Numbered from the stretch's first letter, positions 8,587-17,584 are shown. The stretch: 64,000 nucleotides of DNA from Desulfurobacterium atlanticum (GCF_900188395.1 NZ_FZOB01000004.1:1-64000), one strand, 5' to 3'. The notes: generated by a model from the letters alone, not told the origin. Program-made: numbers and translations.

Positions 8587-9281
8587 GATTTGGAATACCT
8601 GTTTATCCAGGAAGCAACTGTGACAGAGATATAGGCTGGGTAATTGAGAAAGTTCTGGGAAAAGAAGTTAAATACATCTGGCATGAAGAGAAAAGTGTCG
8701 GCAACGTAGACTGCATAATAGTTCCAGGCGGATTCTCATACGGAGATTATCTTCGTGCAGGTGCGATGGCAAAACTCTCCCCTATCTCAGAGGCCATATA
8801 TGAATTTGCCCAGAAAGGCGGTCTTGTAATGGGAATATGTAACGGTTTTCAGATACTCCTTGAAATGGGGCTTTTACCAGGAGCTATGATGCCGAATAAA
8901 AATCTTCAGTTTGTATGTAAATTTGTTCACCTTAAAGTTGAAAATAACAAAACACCATTCACAAATCTCTACTCAGAAGGAGAGGTTTTACATATTCCCA
9001 TAGCCCACGCCGAAGGCAATTATACCTGCGATGAAAAAACATTAAAAGAGATTGAAGATAACGGACAAGTTGTTGTTCGTTACTGCTCACCTTCTGGTGA
9101 AGTGGCAGAAGAGTTTAACCCGAATGGCTCCTTAAACAACATAGCAGGAATATGCAATAGGGAAGGCAACGTTTTCGGCCTTATGCCACACCCGGAAAGG
9201 GCATCGGAATCAATTTTAGGTAGCACCGACGGACTTAGAATGTTTAAATCTATACTTGAAAGTGTAGCAGGAAGTGTATGA
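8583..9281 (+). CDS. purQ: Phosphoribosylformylglycinamidine synthase subunit PurQ
   Basis: This glutaminase subunit supplies ammonia to PurL for FGAM synthesis in the cytoplasm. The 232 residues carry the class I amidotransferase triad: the cysteine in [10 protein letters not shown] near residue 88, and the histidine and glutamate in MPHPERA near residue 200. [15 protein letters not shown] is a PurQ-specific segment. It is coupled to purS by ATGA and overlaps the following deaminase gene by four bases, so purS, purQ and the deaminase form one operon. Confidence 0.96.
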   Translation: MRFGIPVYPGSNCDRDIGWVIEKVLGKEVKYIWHEEKSVGNVDCIIVPGGFSYGDYLRAGAMAKLSPISEAIYEFAQKGGLVMGICNGFQILLEMGLLPGAMMPNKNLQFVCKFVHLKVENNKTPFTNLYSEGEVLHIPIAHAEGNYTCDEKTLKEIEDNGQVVVRYCSPSGEVAEEFNPNGSLNNIAGICNREGNVFGLMPHPERASESILGSTDGLRMFKSILESVAGSV

Positions 9282-9754
9282 AAAGACCATCATGGGAAGA
9301 TTATTTTCTTTCAATAGCCTATATGGTTTCAAGCCGCTCCACCTGCTTGAGAAGAAAGGTCGGAGCGGTGCTTGTTAAGGATAAAAGAATAATAGCAACA
9401 GGTTACAACGGTCCACCATCAGGATTGAAACACCCTGATGAAGTCGGATGTTTAAGAGAAAAACTCAATGTTCCAAGCGGTGAAAGGCATGAATTGTGCA
9501 GAGGATTACATGCAGAGCAAAACGCAATAATACAGGCCGCTTTACACGGCGTATCAACAAAAAATTCTATTCTCTACTGCACCCACTGCCCATGTAGCCT
9601 TTGCACAAAAATGATAATAAATGCGGGAATTAAAAAGGTTGTATATGTTGAAGGTTATCCAGACTGGCTTGCGAAAGAGCTTGCAAAAGAGGCAAAGCTT
9701 GAAGTTGTAAAAGCTGATAAATCCTTCAAAGTTATCGTTGAGGAAGAAACTTGA
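9278..9754 (+). CDS. Deoxycytidylate (dCMP) deaminase, ComEB family
   Basis: This is a zinc deaminase that converts dCMP to dUMP for dTMP synthesis. The 158 residues hold the zinc and proton-shuttle motif HAEQNAI and the second zinc motif CTHCPCSLC. The upstream [17 protein letters not shown] stretch is the insert typical of dCMP deaminases, which often bind an extra zinc there. The start codon overlaps purQ and the stop overlaps the response-regulator gene as TGATG. A thymidylate-synthase-like fragment sits elsewhere, at 52028. Confidence 0.92.
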   Translation: MKRPSWEDYFLSIAYMVSSRSTCLRRKVGAVLVKDKRIIATGYNGPPSGLKHPDEVGCLREKLNVPSGERHELCRGLHAEQNAIIQAALHGVSTKNSILYCTHCPCSLCTKMIINAGIKKVVYVEGYPDWLAKELAKEAKLEVVKADKSFKVIVEEET

Positions 9755-10860
9755 TGGAGAAGATGATTATTGTTCTTATAGATGACCAGCCGTTTTTTCT
9801 CATATTTATGGAAGAGTTAATAAAGCAGATAGAATTTCCCATTCAAATAGAAACAAAATCTTTTCAAAACCCTGAAGATGCACTTGATTTCATAGAGGAA
9901 AATGATGTTGACATGGTTATTTCCGATTATGTAATGCCTGAAATGAGCGGTATAGAGCTTTTGAAAGAGATACGAAATCTTCCAGATAGAGAATCTGTTA
10001 TTTTTATAATGGTAACGGCAGAACATGCAAGAAACATTAAAAGGGAAGCTCTTCAGCTTGGGGCGACAGATTTTCTGACGAAACCGATAGACAAACTGGA
10101 ATTTCTTCCAAAAGTAAGAAATCTTTTGAGACTGCGCCTTAAGGAGAAACTTCTTCAAAATAAAGCAGAACTTTTAAAGTATGAGATAGAAAGAAACTTA
10201 AAAGAGATAAAAACGCGAGACAAAGAGATTATTCTTCGTCTTTCAATGGCTGCAGAGTTTAGGGATGAAATGACCGGAGACCACATAGAGAGAGTGGCTT
10301 CCTACTCAAAGTTGATAGCTCAAAAGCTCGGTTACAGTGAAAGTTTTGCAGAAGATATATACCTTGCCGCTCCTCTCCATGACATAGGAAAGATAGGAAT
10401 TCCGGATAATATACTTAAAAAGAAAGGAAAACTAACTCCAGAAGAGTTTGAAATTATGAAAAAGCATACAATATACGGTTACAGACTTCTTGCAAACAGC
10501 AAAGTTAAAGTGATTCAGATGGCAGCAAAAATAGCCCTTTTCCACCATGAAAACTGGGACGGAACGGGTTATCCTTACGGCCTGAAAGGAAAGGAAATCC
10601 CGGTTGAAGCAAGAATAGTATCTGTTGCCGATGTGTTTGATGCTTTACAGGAAGTTAGACCTTATAAAAAGGGATGGAAAACTGAAAAAGTATTTGAGTT
10701 TATAAGAGAGAATGCCGGGAAAAAATTTGACCCGAAAATCGTGGATGTATTCATAAAATCAAAAGATGAAATAATTAAAATAAAAGAGGAGCTATCAGTA
10801 GAACACCCCTACTTCTCCTCACTTCTTAACACAGAGATTGATAATCTACCTACTCCTTAG
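9754..10860 (+). CDS. Response regulator with HD-GYP output domain (c-di-GMP phosphodiesterase)
   Basis: The receiver domain (about 1-125) shows the acidic pair in VLIDDQ, the phospho-acceptor aspartate in VISDYVMPEMSG, the threonine in MVTAEHA and the lysine in TKPIDK. A helical linker follows. The HD-GYP domain (about 160-350) has HDIGKIGIPD, HHENWDGTGYP and VADVFDAL, so the metal site and the GYP motif are complete. The predicted role is phosphorylation-controlled hydrolysis of cyclic-di-GMP. The start is the ATG at 9754 overlapping the deaminase stop. A TTG one codon earlier is possible. The converging HPt gene overlaps its last 11 bases and may encode its phosphorelay partner. Confidence 0.92.
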   Translation: MEKMIIVLIDDQPFFLIFMEELIKQIEFPIQIETKSFQNPEDALDFIEENDVDMVISDYVMPEMSGIELLKEIRNLPDRESVIFIMVTAEHARNIKREALQLGATDFLTKPIDKLEFLPKVRNLLRLRLKEKLLQNKAELLKYEIERNLKEIKTRDKEIILRLSMAAEFRDEMTGDHIERVASYSKLIAQKLGYSESFAEDIYLAAPLHDIGKIGIPDNILKKKGKLTPEEFEIMKKHTIYGYRLLANSKVKVIQMAAKIALFHHENWDGTGYPYGLKGKEIPVEARIVSVADVFDALQEVRPYKKGWKTEKVFEFIRENAGKKFDPKIVDVFIKSKDEIIKIKEELSVEHPYFSSLLNTEIDNLPTP

Positions 10861-11200
10861 AAATAGTATCAAGAGCATCTTCTAAAAGCTGAACCACCTC
10901 TTCCACAGGCTTACCGTCAAGAATAGCAAGCTGAAGCTTTTTAAAAAGCATTCCCTCTTCCTGAAGTCCCATATTCCATAAAATACCCTTTACTGTATGA
11001 GCTGCATCAGCTGCCTTTTGAAGCTCTCCGCCGTTAAGCAGTTTAATAAGTTCTTCTATATTTTCTTTCAAATTATCAACACCTGTATTTGCTATCATAC
11101 AAGCTGTTTCATCATCAAAATCCATCCCTTTCAAGTAGGAAACGGTAGCATCTTTTAAACGTTTTTCATCAATTCTGCTTAAATCATACTCTATCTCCAT
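10850..11200 (-). CDS. Histidine phosphotransfer (HPt) domain protein
   Basis: This is a single-domain phosphorelay protein of 116 residues. AAHTVKGILWNMG near residue 65 is the HPt signature, with the phospho-accepting histidine followed two residues later by K-G. It is convergent with, and overlaps by 11 bases, the response-regulator/HD-GYP gene, which suggests they work together. No histidine kinase is adjacent. It overlaps the end of pncA by 17 bases, and GGAGGAGGTG precedes the ATG, so it belongs to the fabD-pncA-HPt leftward unit. Confidence 0.85.
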   Translation of the reverse strand: MEIEYDLSRIDEKRLKDATVSYLKGMDFDDETACMIANTGVDNLKENIEELIKLLNGGELQKAADAAHTVKGILWNMGLQEEGMLFKKLQLAILDGKPVEEVVQLLEDALDTISKE

Positions 11201-11780
11201 AAAACACCTCCTCCCTTACAATTCCCACGGCACCCTTTGAAAACATTTCCTTTAAAGCTCTGTCTCCATCACCAGGTTTAACCTCTACTGCTTTTACACC
11301 ATCAAGTAAAACAAAAACAGTAAATCCTAAATTCAAGCCTCCGATCACTGTATTTTTAACGCAGTAATCGGTAGCGAGTCCGCCCACAAAGATTCTTTTA
11401 ATCCCTCTTTCCTTTAATAAACTTTCAAGGAGAGTAGCTTGAAATCCAGAATAAGCCTCAAGTTCCGGTCTATCTCCCTTATTTATAATAAAAGTATCTG
11501 GTGGAAGTTTCAACCCATCATGAAATTTCGCTCCCTCACTATTTTGAAGGCAGTGAACAGGCCATAAACCTCCGTTAATGGTAAAAGAGATATGCTCTTC
11601 AGGATGCCAGTCTCTTGTTGCAAAAATTGGAAGACCGGCTGTTTTAAAAAGGTCAATATACCTATTCAGCGGTTCAACAACCTTATCTCCATCAGGAACG
11701 GCCAGAGCACCGCCAGGACAGAAATCTTTCTGAACATCAACAACAATAAGAGCGTCAAACGGAGTAAGCATCACTTTCAT
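11184..11780 (-). CDS. pncA: Nicotinamidase
   Basis: This enzyme hydrolyses nicotinamide to nicotinate for NAD salvage. The 198 residues belong to the isochorismatase-like fold, with the catalytic triad D15 (VVDVQKDF), K101 (INKGDRPE) and C140 (GGLATDYCVKNT). The metal ligands are D57, H59 and H63 (RDWHPEEH). The cis-peptide GLATD and the VDVQKDFCPGGAL start are typical of PncA rather than other isochorismatases. It starts directly after fabD. De novo NAD synthesis is represented by nadA at 21462. Confidence 0.92.
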   Translation of the reverse strand: MKVMLTPFDALIVVDVQKDFCPGGALAVPDGDKVVEPLNRYIDLFKTAGLPIFATRDWHPEEHISFTINGGLWPVHCLQNSEGAKFHDGLKLPPDTFIINKGDRPELEAYSGFQATLLESLLKERGIKRIFVGGLATDYCVKNTVIGGLNLGFTVFVLLDGVKAVEVKPGDGDRALKEMFSKGAVGIVREEVFYGDRV

Positions 11781-11781
11781 A

Positions 11782-12714
11782 TCAGATTTTCCCCTCTAAA
11801 ACCTTTTCTATATCTTTAGGTTTTTCAATATTTATAACCTTAATATTTCTCGTAATTCTTCTCATTAAGCCTTTTAAAACGTTTTTCGGCCCTATCTCAT
11901 AACAAACAGTTATACCTTCTCTTTCCATATAATTTATATCCTCAACCCATCTAACAGGCGAAAACATCTGTCTGTAAAAAGAATCTTTCAACTCATCAAC
12001 ATCAACAATCTCCTTTACATCTGCATTGTTAAGAAGGGGAATTTTTAAGGTATTAAACTTTATCTTCTCCATCTCCTCTCGCAGTTTATCAGCAGCAGGT
12101 TTCATAAGAGTAGAATGAAAAGGAGCGGAAACTGCAAGACGAACGATTCTTTTAGCCCCAGCTTTTTCAAAAAGAGATTCAGCCTCTTCAAGAGCTTTAA
12201 TTTCTCCGGAAATTACTGTTTGCTCAGGACTGTTGTAATTTGCTACCTGAACAAAACCACTTTTAATCTCTTTTAAAACCTTTTCTATCCTATCAGCAGG
12301 GAGACCTATAACAGCGGTCATTCCTCCCACTCCTTCTGGAACAGCTTCCTGCATAAACTCTCCCCTTTTTCTAACAAGGTAAGCTCCATCTCCCACGGAA
12401 AAACCGTAAGCAGCGCAGCAGGCAGAAAATTCACCTAAAGAGTGGCCAGCAACAAGACGGGGATTTACATCAAAACCGTTCTTTCTTAGGATGTTCAAAA
12501 CAGCCATACTTAAAGTGAGAATCGCAGGCTGTGCGTTGTAAGTTAGTGTTAACTCTTTATCTGAAGACTCAAAACATAGTTTTGCAATATCTATTCCTGC
12601 TCTATCAGACGCTTCCTCAAATACTTCTCTTGCTTCTTTGAAAGTTTCATACAGTTCTTTTCCCATTCCTGCATACTGAGAACCCTGGCCGGGAAATATA
12701 AAAGCAACTGACAT
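11782..12714 (-). CDS. fabD: Malonyl-CoA:ACP transacylase
   Basis: This enzyme transfers malonyl groups from CoA to acyl carrier protein to feed fatty-acid elongation. The 310 residues start with FIFPGQGSQYAGMG. The nucleophile S92 lies in AGHSLGEFSA, NYNSPEQTVISG is conserved, and the catalytic histidine lies in APFHSTLM near residue 200. The ATG follows GGAGG by six bases. It is the first gene of a leftward unit with pncA and the HPt gene. Other fab genes are not adjacent. Confidence 0.96.
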   Translation of the reverse strand: MSVAFIFPGQGSQYAGMGKELYETFKEAREVFEEASDRAGIDIAKLCFESSDKELTLTYNAQPAILTLSMAVLNILRKNGFDVNPRLVAGHSLGEFSACCAAYGFSVGDGAYLVRKRGEFMQEAVPEGVGGMTAVIGLPADRIEKVLKEIKSGFVQVANYNSPEQTVISGEIKALEEAESLFEKAGAKRIVRLAVSAPFHSTLMKPAADKLREEMEKIKFNTLKIPLLNNADVKEIVDVDELKDSFYRQMFSPVRWVEDINYMEREGITVCYEIGPKNVLKGLMRRITRNIKVINIEKPKDIEKVLEGKI

Positions 12715-12791
12715 GCTCAGCCTCCAAACAGTTTATTTACATTTAGTTTACCATTTTTAAAAGAGAAAATTAAAAATTTTTTACAAACACC

Positions 12792-12820
12792 TTGTCAGCC
12801 ACCGGCAGAGATCCTATATT
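12792..12820 (+). promoter_or_regulatory. Sigma-70 type promoter for the tRNA pair
   Basis: TTGTCA (12792-12797), a spacer of exactly 17 bases and TATATT (12815-12820) lie just ahead of the tRNA-Pro gene. Transcription would start near 12827, giving a leader of about eight bases. Confidence 0.75.
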
Positions 12821-12834
12821 TACCTCTGTCAATT

Positions 12835-12912
12835 CGGGGCATAGCTCAGCTTGGTTAGAGCGCGTGCCTTGGGAGCACGAGGCCGCCCGTTCAAATCGGG
12901 CTGCCCCGACCA
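12835..12912 (+). tRNA. tRNA-Pro (anticodon TGG)
   Basis: The full cloverleaf can be folded by eye. The acceptor stem is CGGGGCA with TGCCCCG, and the D arm is GCTC/GAGC. The anticodon stem is CGTGC/GCACG with loop CTTGGGA, placing TGG at 12870-12872. The T arm is GCCCG TTCAAAT CGGGC, and the CCA end is encoded. A 21-base spacer separates it from the next tRNA, so the two are probably one transcript. Confidence 0.97.
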
Positions 12913-12933
12913 TTTTATCCCGCCTTAATTAAA

Positions 12934-13010
<77 letters not shown>

Positions 13011-13084
13011 CAGTAAATTTTCCGCAAATTCCAGCAAACTTCCTGTAAAATTCCATTTCTCATTTAATTAAGTTATGGAAATCG

Positions 13085-13134
13085 CACCTCCAAAGTTGTA
13101 TTATTTTAAATGATAATAAATTACACTGGAGGTG
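13085..13134 (+). promoter_or_regulatory. Possible SD-masking hairpin before the octaheme cytochrome
   Basis: CACCTCCA (13085-13092) is a perfect inverted copy of TGGAGGTG (13127-13134), which is the ribosome-binding site of the cytochrome gene. The 34 bases between them are A/T-rich and could form the loop. Pairing would hide the Shine-Dalgarno. No minus-strand gene explains the CCTCC segment. Confidence 0.4.
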
Positions 13135-13136
13135 TG

Positions 13137-14669
13137 ATGAAGAAAAAAATCGGGCTTCTCCTTGCAGGTCTTATAATTTCTTCATGCCAACAAACAACAA
13201 AAGAAACGAAAGTAGAACCGGAAAAACCGAAAATAAGTAAAGCCACCCAGCAGTGTATAAACTGTCATAAAGTTGTTACACCTGGTATAGTTGCAGAGTG
13301 GGAGAAAAGTAAGCACGCCAAAATCACAATGGCTGAAGCACTAAAAAAAGACCCTGATAAAAGACTTGTTTCAGCCTCTTCTGTTCCTGCAGAACTTGAA
13401 AATGTGGTTGTTGGATGTGCAGAGTGTCACACTCAAAATCCGGAAGCACATAAAGACACGTTTGACCACAACGGATTTAAAGTGCATATAGTCGTTACTC
13501 CAAACGATTGTGCTAAATGTCATCCTGTTGAAGCAAAAGAATTCTCTCAGAGCCTTAAAGCAAATGCTTATGCAAATCTTATGAAAAACCCTGTGTATCA
13601 CACCCTTGCTTCCACAACAGTAACCTCAATTAAATACCACAACGGAAAAGCCATTCTTGAAGAACCCACCGAAAAGGATTTTGCTACTTCATGTTTAAAA
13701 TGTCACGGAACGGTTGTAAAAGTAAAAGGTTACGAAGAGAAAAATACTCCTTTCGGTAAAATGAAATTCCCGATACTTGAAGGCTGGCCAAATCACGGAG
13801 TTGGCAGAATCAATCCCGACGGCTCAAAAGGCTCATGTAGTGCATGCCACACAAGACACTCCTTCTCCATGGAAATGGCAAGGAAACCTGAAACATGTGG
13901 AGAATGCCACAAAGGACCAGATGTTCCAGCTTACAAAGTTTACATGACAAGTAAGCACGGAAGTATCTATAAATCTCTTGGTAACAAATGGAACTACGAA
14001 AATCCTGAATGGATAGCAGGGAAAGACTTTACAGCTCCAACATGTGCATCGTGCCATATAAGTCAGATAGTTGATGAAAATGGAAATGTAATAGCTAAAA
14101 GAACTCACAAATTAACAGATAGGCTACCGTATAGATTACTCGGTATTTACGCCGTTCCTCATATAAAATATTCAAAAACCTACACAGTTAAAAACAGTAT
14201 GGGACTTCCACTTCCGTATGAACTTGACGGTACTCCTGTAGAGTCAGCAGTAATAGACAGTAATGAAGTTGCTAAAAGACTTAACACAATGAAAAAAGTG
14301 TGCAGTGCATGCCACGCTCAAACATTAATAGACAATCATTTCAAAGAGATGGATGAAATGATAGCCTACTCCAATAAACAGATACTCCAGGCAACAGGAC
14401 TTCTTGTTGATGTATGGAAGAAAAATATTGAAAAAGGCCTACCGCAAGGTGAAAATCCGTTTGATGAACCGATAGAAAGACTCTGGACACAAAGCTGGCT
14501 GTTCTACGGCACTTCTATAAGATACGGAGCTGCCATGGGAAGCGCGGACTACACAACATTTGCAAACGGTAAGTGGCAACTTGGAAAAACTATAAAAGAG
14601 ATGGAAATGCTCAAAAACTTAAAGGAAAAAAACAAAATAGAAGGGGGAAATTCTCCCCCTCTGTTATAA
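13137..14669 (+). CDS. Octaheme c-type cytochrome lipoprotein, hydroxylamine oxidoreductase (Hao) family
   Basis: This is a secreted multiheme cytochrome with eight CxxCH heme sites, at C40, C94, C125, C186, C234, C254, C303 and C389 counted from the chosen ATG. It has about 510 residues, a lipoprotein-type signal peptide ending ISSC (C17) and a non-heme helical tail with MGSADYTTF near residue 470. The number and spacing of hemes and the tail fit the Hao/octaheme family. In Epsilonproteobacteria and Aquificota, Hao-like proteins are thought to work in the reductive direction of nitrite/hydroxylamine conversion, and that is an inference here. ATG 13137 is preferred over ATG 13110 because GGAGG precedes it. 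A rhodanese lipoprotein follows. Confidence 0.8.
   Translation: MKKKIGLLLAGLIISSCQQTTKETKVEPEKPKISKATQQCINCHKVVTPGIVAEWEKSKHAKITMAEALKKDPDKRLVSASSVPAELENVVVGCAECHTQNPEAHKDTFDHNGFKVHIVVTPNDCAKCHPVEAKEFSQSLKANAYANLMKNPVYHTLASTTVTSIKYHNGKAILEEPTEKDFATSCLKCHGTVVKVKGYEEKNTPFGKMKFPILEGWPNHGVGRINPDGSKGSCSACHTRHSFSMEMARKPETCGECHKGPDVPAYKVYMTSKHGSIYKSLGNKWNYENPEWIAGKDFTAPTCASCHISQIVDENGNVIAKRTHKLTDRLPYRLLGIYAVPHIKYSKTYTVKNSMGLPLPYELDGTPVESAVIDSNEVAKRLNTMKKVCSACHAQTLIDNHFKEMDEMIAYSNKQILQATGLLVDVWKKNIEKGLPQGENPFDEPIERLWTQSWLFYGTSIRYGAAMGSADYTTFANGKWQLGKTIKEMEMLKNLKEKNKIEGGNSPPLL
14641..14663 (+). terminator. Weak hairpin at the end of the cytochrome gene
   Basis: GGGGGA and TCCCCC pair around a five-base loop, with extra flanking pairs, inside the last codons and stop region. 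No T-run follows, so termination is uncertain. Confidence 0.3.
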
Positions 14670-14697
14670 TCCTCCTTGAAACATAAAATGGGAGGAT
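14669..14697 (+). promoter_or_regulatory. Possible SD-masking hairpin before the rhodanese gene
   Basis: ATCCTCC (14669-14675) is a perfect inverted copy of GGAGGAT (14691-14697), which contains the ribosome site of the next gene. The loop is 15 bases. It parallels the arrangement in front of the cytochrome gene. Confidence 0.4.
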
Positions 14698-14700
14698 AGG

Positions 14701-15108
14701 TTGACAGGTAAAAACTATATAAAACTTTTCTCATTTCTTACGATTATTCTTTTTCTCTTCTCATGCTCTGGAAAAAACGAAAACAACTCATTTACAACCA
14801 TTACTCCGCAAAAGGCAGCATCCCTTATAAAGAAGGGAGTAACCGTTCTTGATGTAAGAACACCGGAAGAGTTTACACTTGGACACATAAAAGGAGCAAA
14901 AAATTACAATTTTATGTCAAGAGATTTTTTTGAAAAGATAAAAAATCTTGACAGAGACAAACCTTACATAATCTGTTCACGAGATGGGAGAACCGGAAAA
15001 GTTGTTTCAAGAGTTCTTATAGCCGAAGGATTTAAAAAAATATATAACCTTGAAAACGGCATAGTAGGCTGGAGTGAAGCAGGATATAAATTAGTTAAAG
15101 AACAGTAA
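14701..15108 (+). CDS. Rhodanese-domain lipoprotein
   Basis: This 135-residue protein has a lipoprotein signal ending LFLFSC and a single rhodanese domain. LDVRTPEEFTLGHIKGA and the active-site loop ICSRDGRTG, with its cysteine, are complete, so sulfur transfer or persulfide carriage in the periplasm is plausible. The start is TTG at 14701, with GGAGG five bases upstream. It sits between the octaheme cytochrome and pepA. In sulfur- or nitrogen-respiring organisms such lipoproteins often carry sulfane sulfur, but the substrate here is unknown. Confidence 0.8.
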   Translation: MTGKNYIKLFSFLTIILFLFSCSGKNENNSFTTITPQKAASLIKKGVTVLDVRTPEEFTLGHIKGAKNYNFMSRDFFEKIKNLDRDKPYIICSRDGRTGKVVSRVLIAEGFKKIYNLENGIVGWSEAGYKLVKEQ

Positions 15109-15121
15109 TAAGGAGAAGGTT

Positions 15122-16576
15122 ATGAAGATAAACTATGTGGAGAAGAAAGTAGCACTTAAAAAAGGAGAAAACGCGATAATATGCTGCTTTGAAAACAACA
15201 GAATATCTACGGAAATTGCGGAAATAATGAAAAAAGAGGGAATAACATCAGAACAGCTTAAAAGTCTTGGATTTAAAGGTAAAGAAGGGGAAACAGCTTT
15301 AATTCCTTCATCAGGGGGAAAGGTTTTTATATTTACAGGAGCAGGCAAAAAAAGTGAAATAAACGAAGAAAAGATAAGGAAAGCAATAGGGAAAGGGATT
15401 TTTGAGGCGCTAAACAGAAAGCTAAAAAAAGTAGCTGTATTAAACTTTAACATTGAAAAAAAGGGAGAAGATTTACAGAAAGCCCTCGCCGAAGGAATAC
15501 TCCTTTCAGCTTACAGATTCAACAAATACCTGAAAGAAAAAATCAATATTGAAGAGATAACTGTTTACGGCAAAGAAAATCTAAAAGAAGAGTTTTTCAG
15601 AGGTCAGATTCTCGGAGAAGCTGCAAACCTTACAAGAGACCTTGTGAATGAGCCGGGAAATGTGATAACCCCTCAGACTCTTGCTGAAACAGCAAAATCA
15701 CTATCAAAGAAGTATGGATTTAAATGCAAAATATTTACAGAAAAAGAACTTGAAAAAAATCGTATGAACGGAATCCTGACAGTTGGAAAGGGAAGTAAAA
15801 ATCCTCCCTGCTTTATCCACATTAAATACAAACCTGAAAATCCGACCAAAAAAGTTGTGCTTGTCGGAAAAGGAGTAACCTTTGACAGTGGCGGACTAAA
15901 CCTTAAACCGGAACAGTATATGAAAAGGATGAAAATGGATAAGGCAGGAGCCTGCGCAGTTTTAGGAATCATGAAGGCAATCGGTGAAATAAAACCAGAT
16001 ATTGAAGTTCATGCCCTTATCCCGGCTGTTGAAAATATGCCTGATGGAAAAGCTTACCGCCCTGATGACATAATAGAATACAAAAATGGAGTAACTGTTG
16101 AAATCCACAGTACAGACGCTGAAGGAAGATTGATTCTTGCTGACGCTCTCATCTACGGCAGTGAACTTAAACCGGACCTGATGATAGATATGGCAACTCT
16201 TACAGGAGCCTGTGTGGTAGCCCTTGGAAACTATACAACCGGTCTTTTCTCAAAAGACACAGCACTTGCCCACTCACTACAAAAACTCTCCCAGAAAACC
16301 GGTGAGAAAATGTGGCATTTACCGCTTGACGAAGACCTTAAAGAAGAGATTAAAGGAACTCAAAGTGATATTCAAAATGTCGGGAAAACTCGCTTTGGAG
16401 GAGCAATAACAGCCGCTCTGTTCCTTCAAAATTTCGTAGAAGAAAACGTTAAAAGCTGGATACACCTTGACATAGCAGGTCCCGCTTTTATAGAGAAAGA
16501 ATGGAAATATTACTCTTTCGGAGCCACAGGTCAACCTGTTAGAACAATTACAGAGTTTATAACTAAAAACAGATAA
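15122..16576 (+). CDS. pepA: Leucyl (cytosol) aminopeptidase, M17 family
   Basis: This is a cytoplasmic two-metal aminopeptidase for peptide turnover. The 484 residues comprise a divergent N-terminal domain (about 1-160) and the M17 catalytic domain. VGKGVTFDSGGLNLKP holds the metal-binding lysine and aspartate, and STDAEGRLILADAL is the M17 signature with its Asp, Glu and Arg. DMATLTGA follows. ATG 15122 comes six bases after GGAGAAGG. It ends one base before the stop of the convergent KamA-family gene, with no spacer between them. Confidence 0.94.
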   Translation: MKINYVEKKVALKKGENAIICCFENNRISTEIAEIMKKEGITSEQLKSLGFKGKEGETALIPSSGGKVFIFTGAGKKSEINEEKIRKAIGKGIFEALNRKLKKVAVLNFNIEKKGEDLQKALAEGILLSAYRFNKYLKEKINIEEITVYGKENLKEEFFRGQILGEAANLTRDLVNEPGNVITPQTLAETAKSLSKKYGFKCKIFTEKELEKNRMNGILTVGKGSKNPPCFIHIKYKPENPTKKVVLVGKGVTFDSGGLNLKPEQYMKRMKMDKAGACAVLGIMKAIGEIKPDIEVHALIPAVENMPDGKAYRPDDIIEYKNGVTVEIHSTDAEGRLILADALIYGSELKPDLMIDMATLTGACVVALGNYTTGLFSKDTALAHSLQKLSQKTGEKMWHLPLDEDLKEEIKGTQSDIQNVGKTRFGGAITAALFLQNFVEENVKSWIHLDIAGPAFIEKEWKYYSFGATGQPVRTITEFITKNR

Positions 16577-17584
16577 TCAAGGCAGGTGGATATCTGTTCC
16601 GTTTACATTAAACAGGTATCCATCCTTAGCTTTTTTATACTCTGCACCTTCAGGAAAAAGAATAACCTTCCCTTTAAATGTATCAACCGCATAGTAGGGA
16701 AGTGCAAGGGGAGAAAGCTTTTTTTTCAGAGTTCTCATTATTTCCAACCCTTTTTCAACAGATGTGGCAAAGTGGAAAACACCTTTCACAGGGTCACATC
16801 TAAAAAGATAGTAGGGACGCACCTTTATCTTCTGAAGTAGAGAAAAAAGTTTTTCAAGGGTTTCAGCATCATCATTAACACCTTTTAGAAGCACTGTTTG
16901 ATTATTTACAGGAACGCCGGCTTTAAGAAGTTTTCTTACAGCTTCACAAGAATAGTTGTTTATTTCAACAGGATGATTAAAGTGGGTGTTAACCCAGACC
17001 TTCTCTGCTTTCTCAAGAAGAGACACAATTCTATCTGTTAAAAGATAAGGAGCAACAACAGGAAGCTTTGTTCCAATTCTTATAACATCAACCGTATCAA
17101 TCTCTTTTAATTTCAAAAGCAAGTATTCAAGAATCTGGAAATCCACAGATAAAGGTTCACCTCCTGAAATAAGAACATCCCGTATTCTTTTCTCTTTCAC
17201 ATAGTTAACAATCTCATCTGTCTCTTTTTGACCGATTACAAAGGTGGATCTTTTCCAGTTTCGCTTCCTCATACAGTATCTGCATAAAACAGGACAGTAG
17301 TTTGTAATAATCACTAAAACCCTATCTGGATATTTATGAGTTAAAAAGGGAACGGGAGATTGCTCTTCTTCTTTGAAAGGATCCTCTGAAACAAACTGGG
17401 AAAGTTCAGAAAGAGAAGGAAAAACCATCCTTTTTATAGGATCAAGTGGATTATTCCTGTCCGCAAGGGAAGCATAATACTCGGTGCTTCTTACAGGATA
17501 CTCACTGCATACCCTCTCACCGTCATCAATCTCCTTTCGGTTTAAAGAGAAAAAAGGAAGAAAATCGGAAGGAGAACCAAGCAT
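16577..17584 (-). CDS. KamA-family radical SAM protein (lysine 2,3-aminomutase / EpmB-like)
   Basis: The radical SAM cluster motif CPVLCRYCMRK (C-x3-C-x2-C) lies near residue 110. ISGGEPLS binds SAM, and LPYYAVDTFKGK near residue 305 corresponds to the PLP-lysine region of lysine 2,3-aminomutases. At 335 residues it is nearer EpmB length (about 340) than classical lysine 2,3-aminomutase (about 415). It could make beta-lysine for EF-P modification or as a solute; no EpmA or beta-lysine acetyltransferase gene is in the window. The ATG at 17584 overlaps the upstream coiled-coil gene stop as TGATG. A TTG one codon earlier, six bases after GGAG, is equally possible. Confidence 0.82.
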   Translation of the reverse strand: MLGSPSDFLPFFSLNRKEIDDGERVCSEYPVRSTEYYASLADRNNPLDPIKRMVFPSLSELSQFVSEDPFKEEEQSPVPFLTHKYPDRVLVIITNYCPVLCRYCMRKRNWKRSTFVIGQKETDEIVNYVKEKRIRDVLISGGEPLSVDFQILEYLLLKLKEIDTVDVIRIGTKLPVVAPYLLTDRIVSLLEKAEKVWVNTHFNHPVEINNYSCEAVRKLLKAGVPVNNQTVLLKGVNDDAETLEKLFSLLQKIKVRPYYLFRCDPVKGVFHFATSVEKGLEIMRTLKKKLSPLALPYYAVDTFKGKVILFPEGAEYKKAKDGYLFNVNGTDIHLP

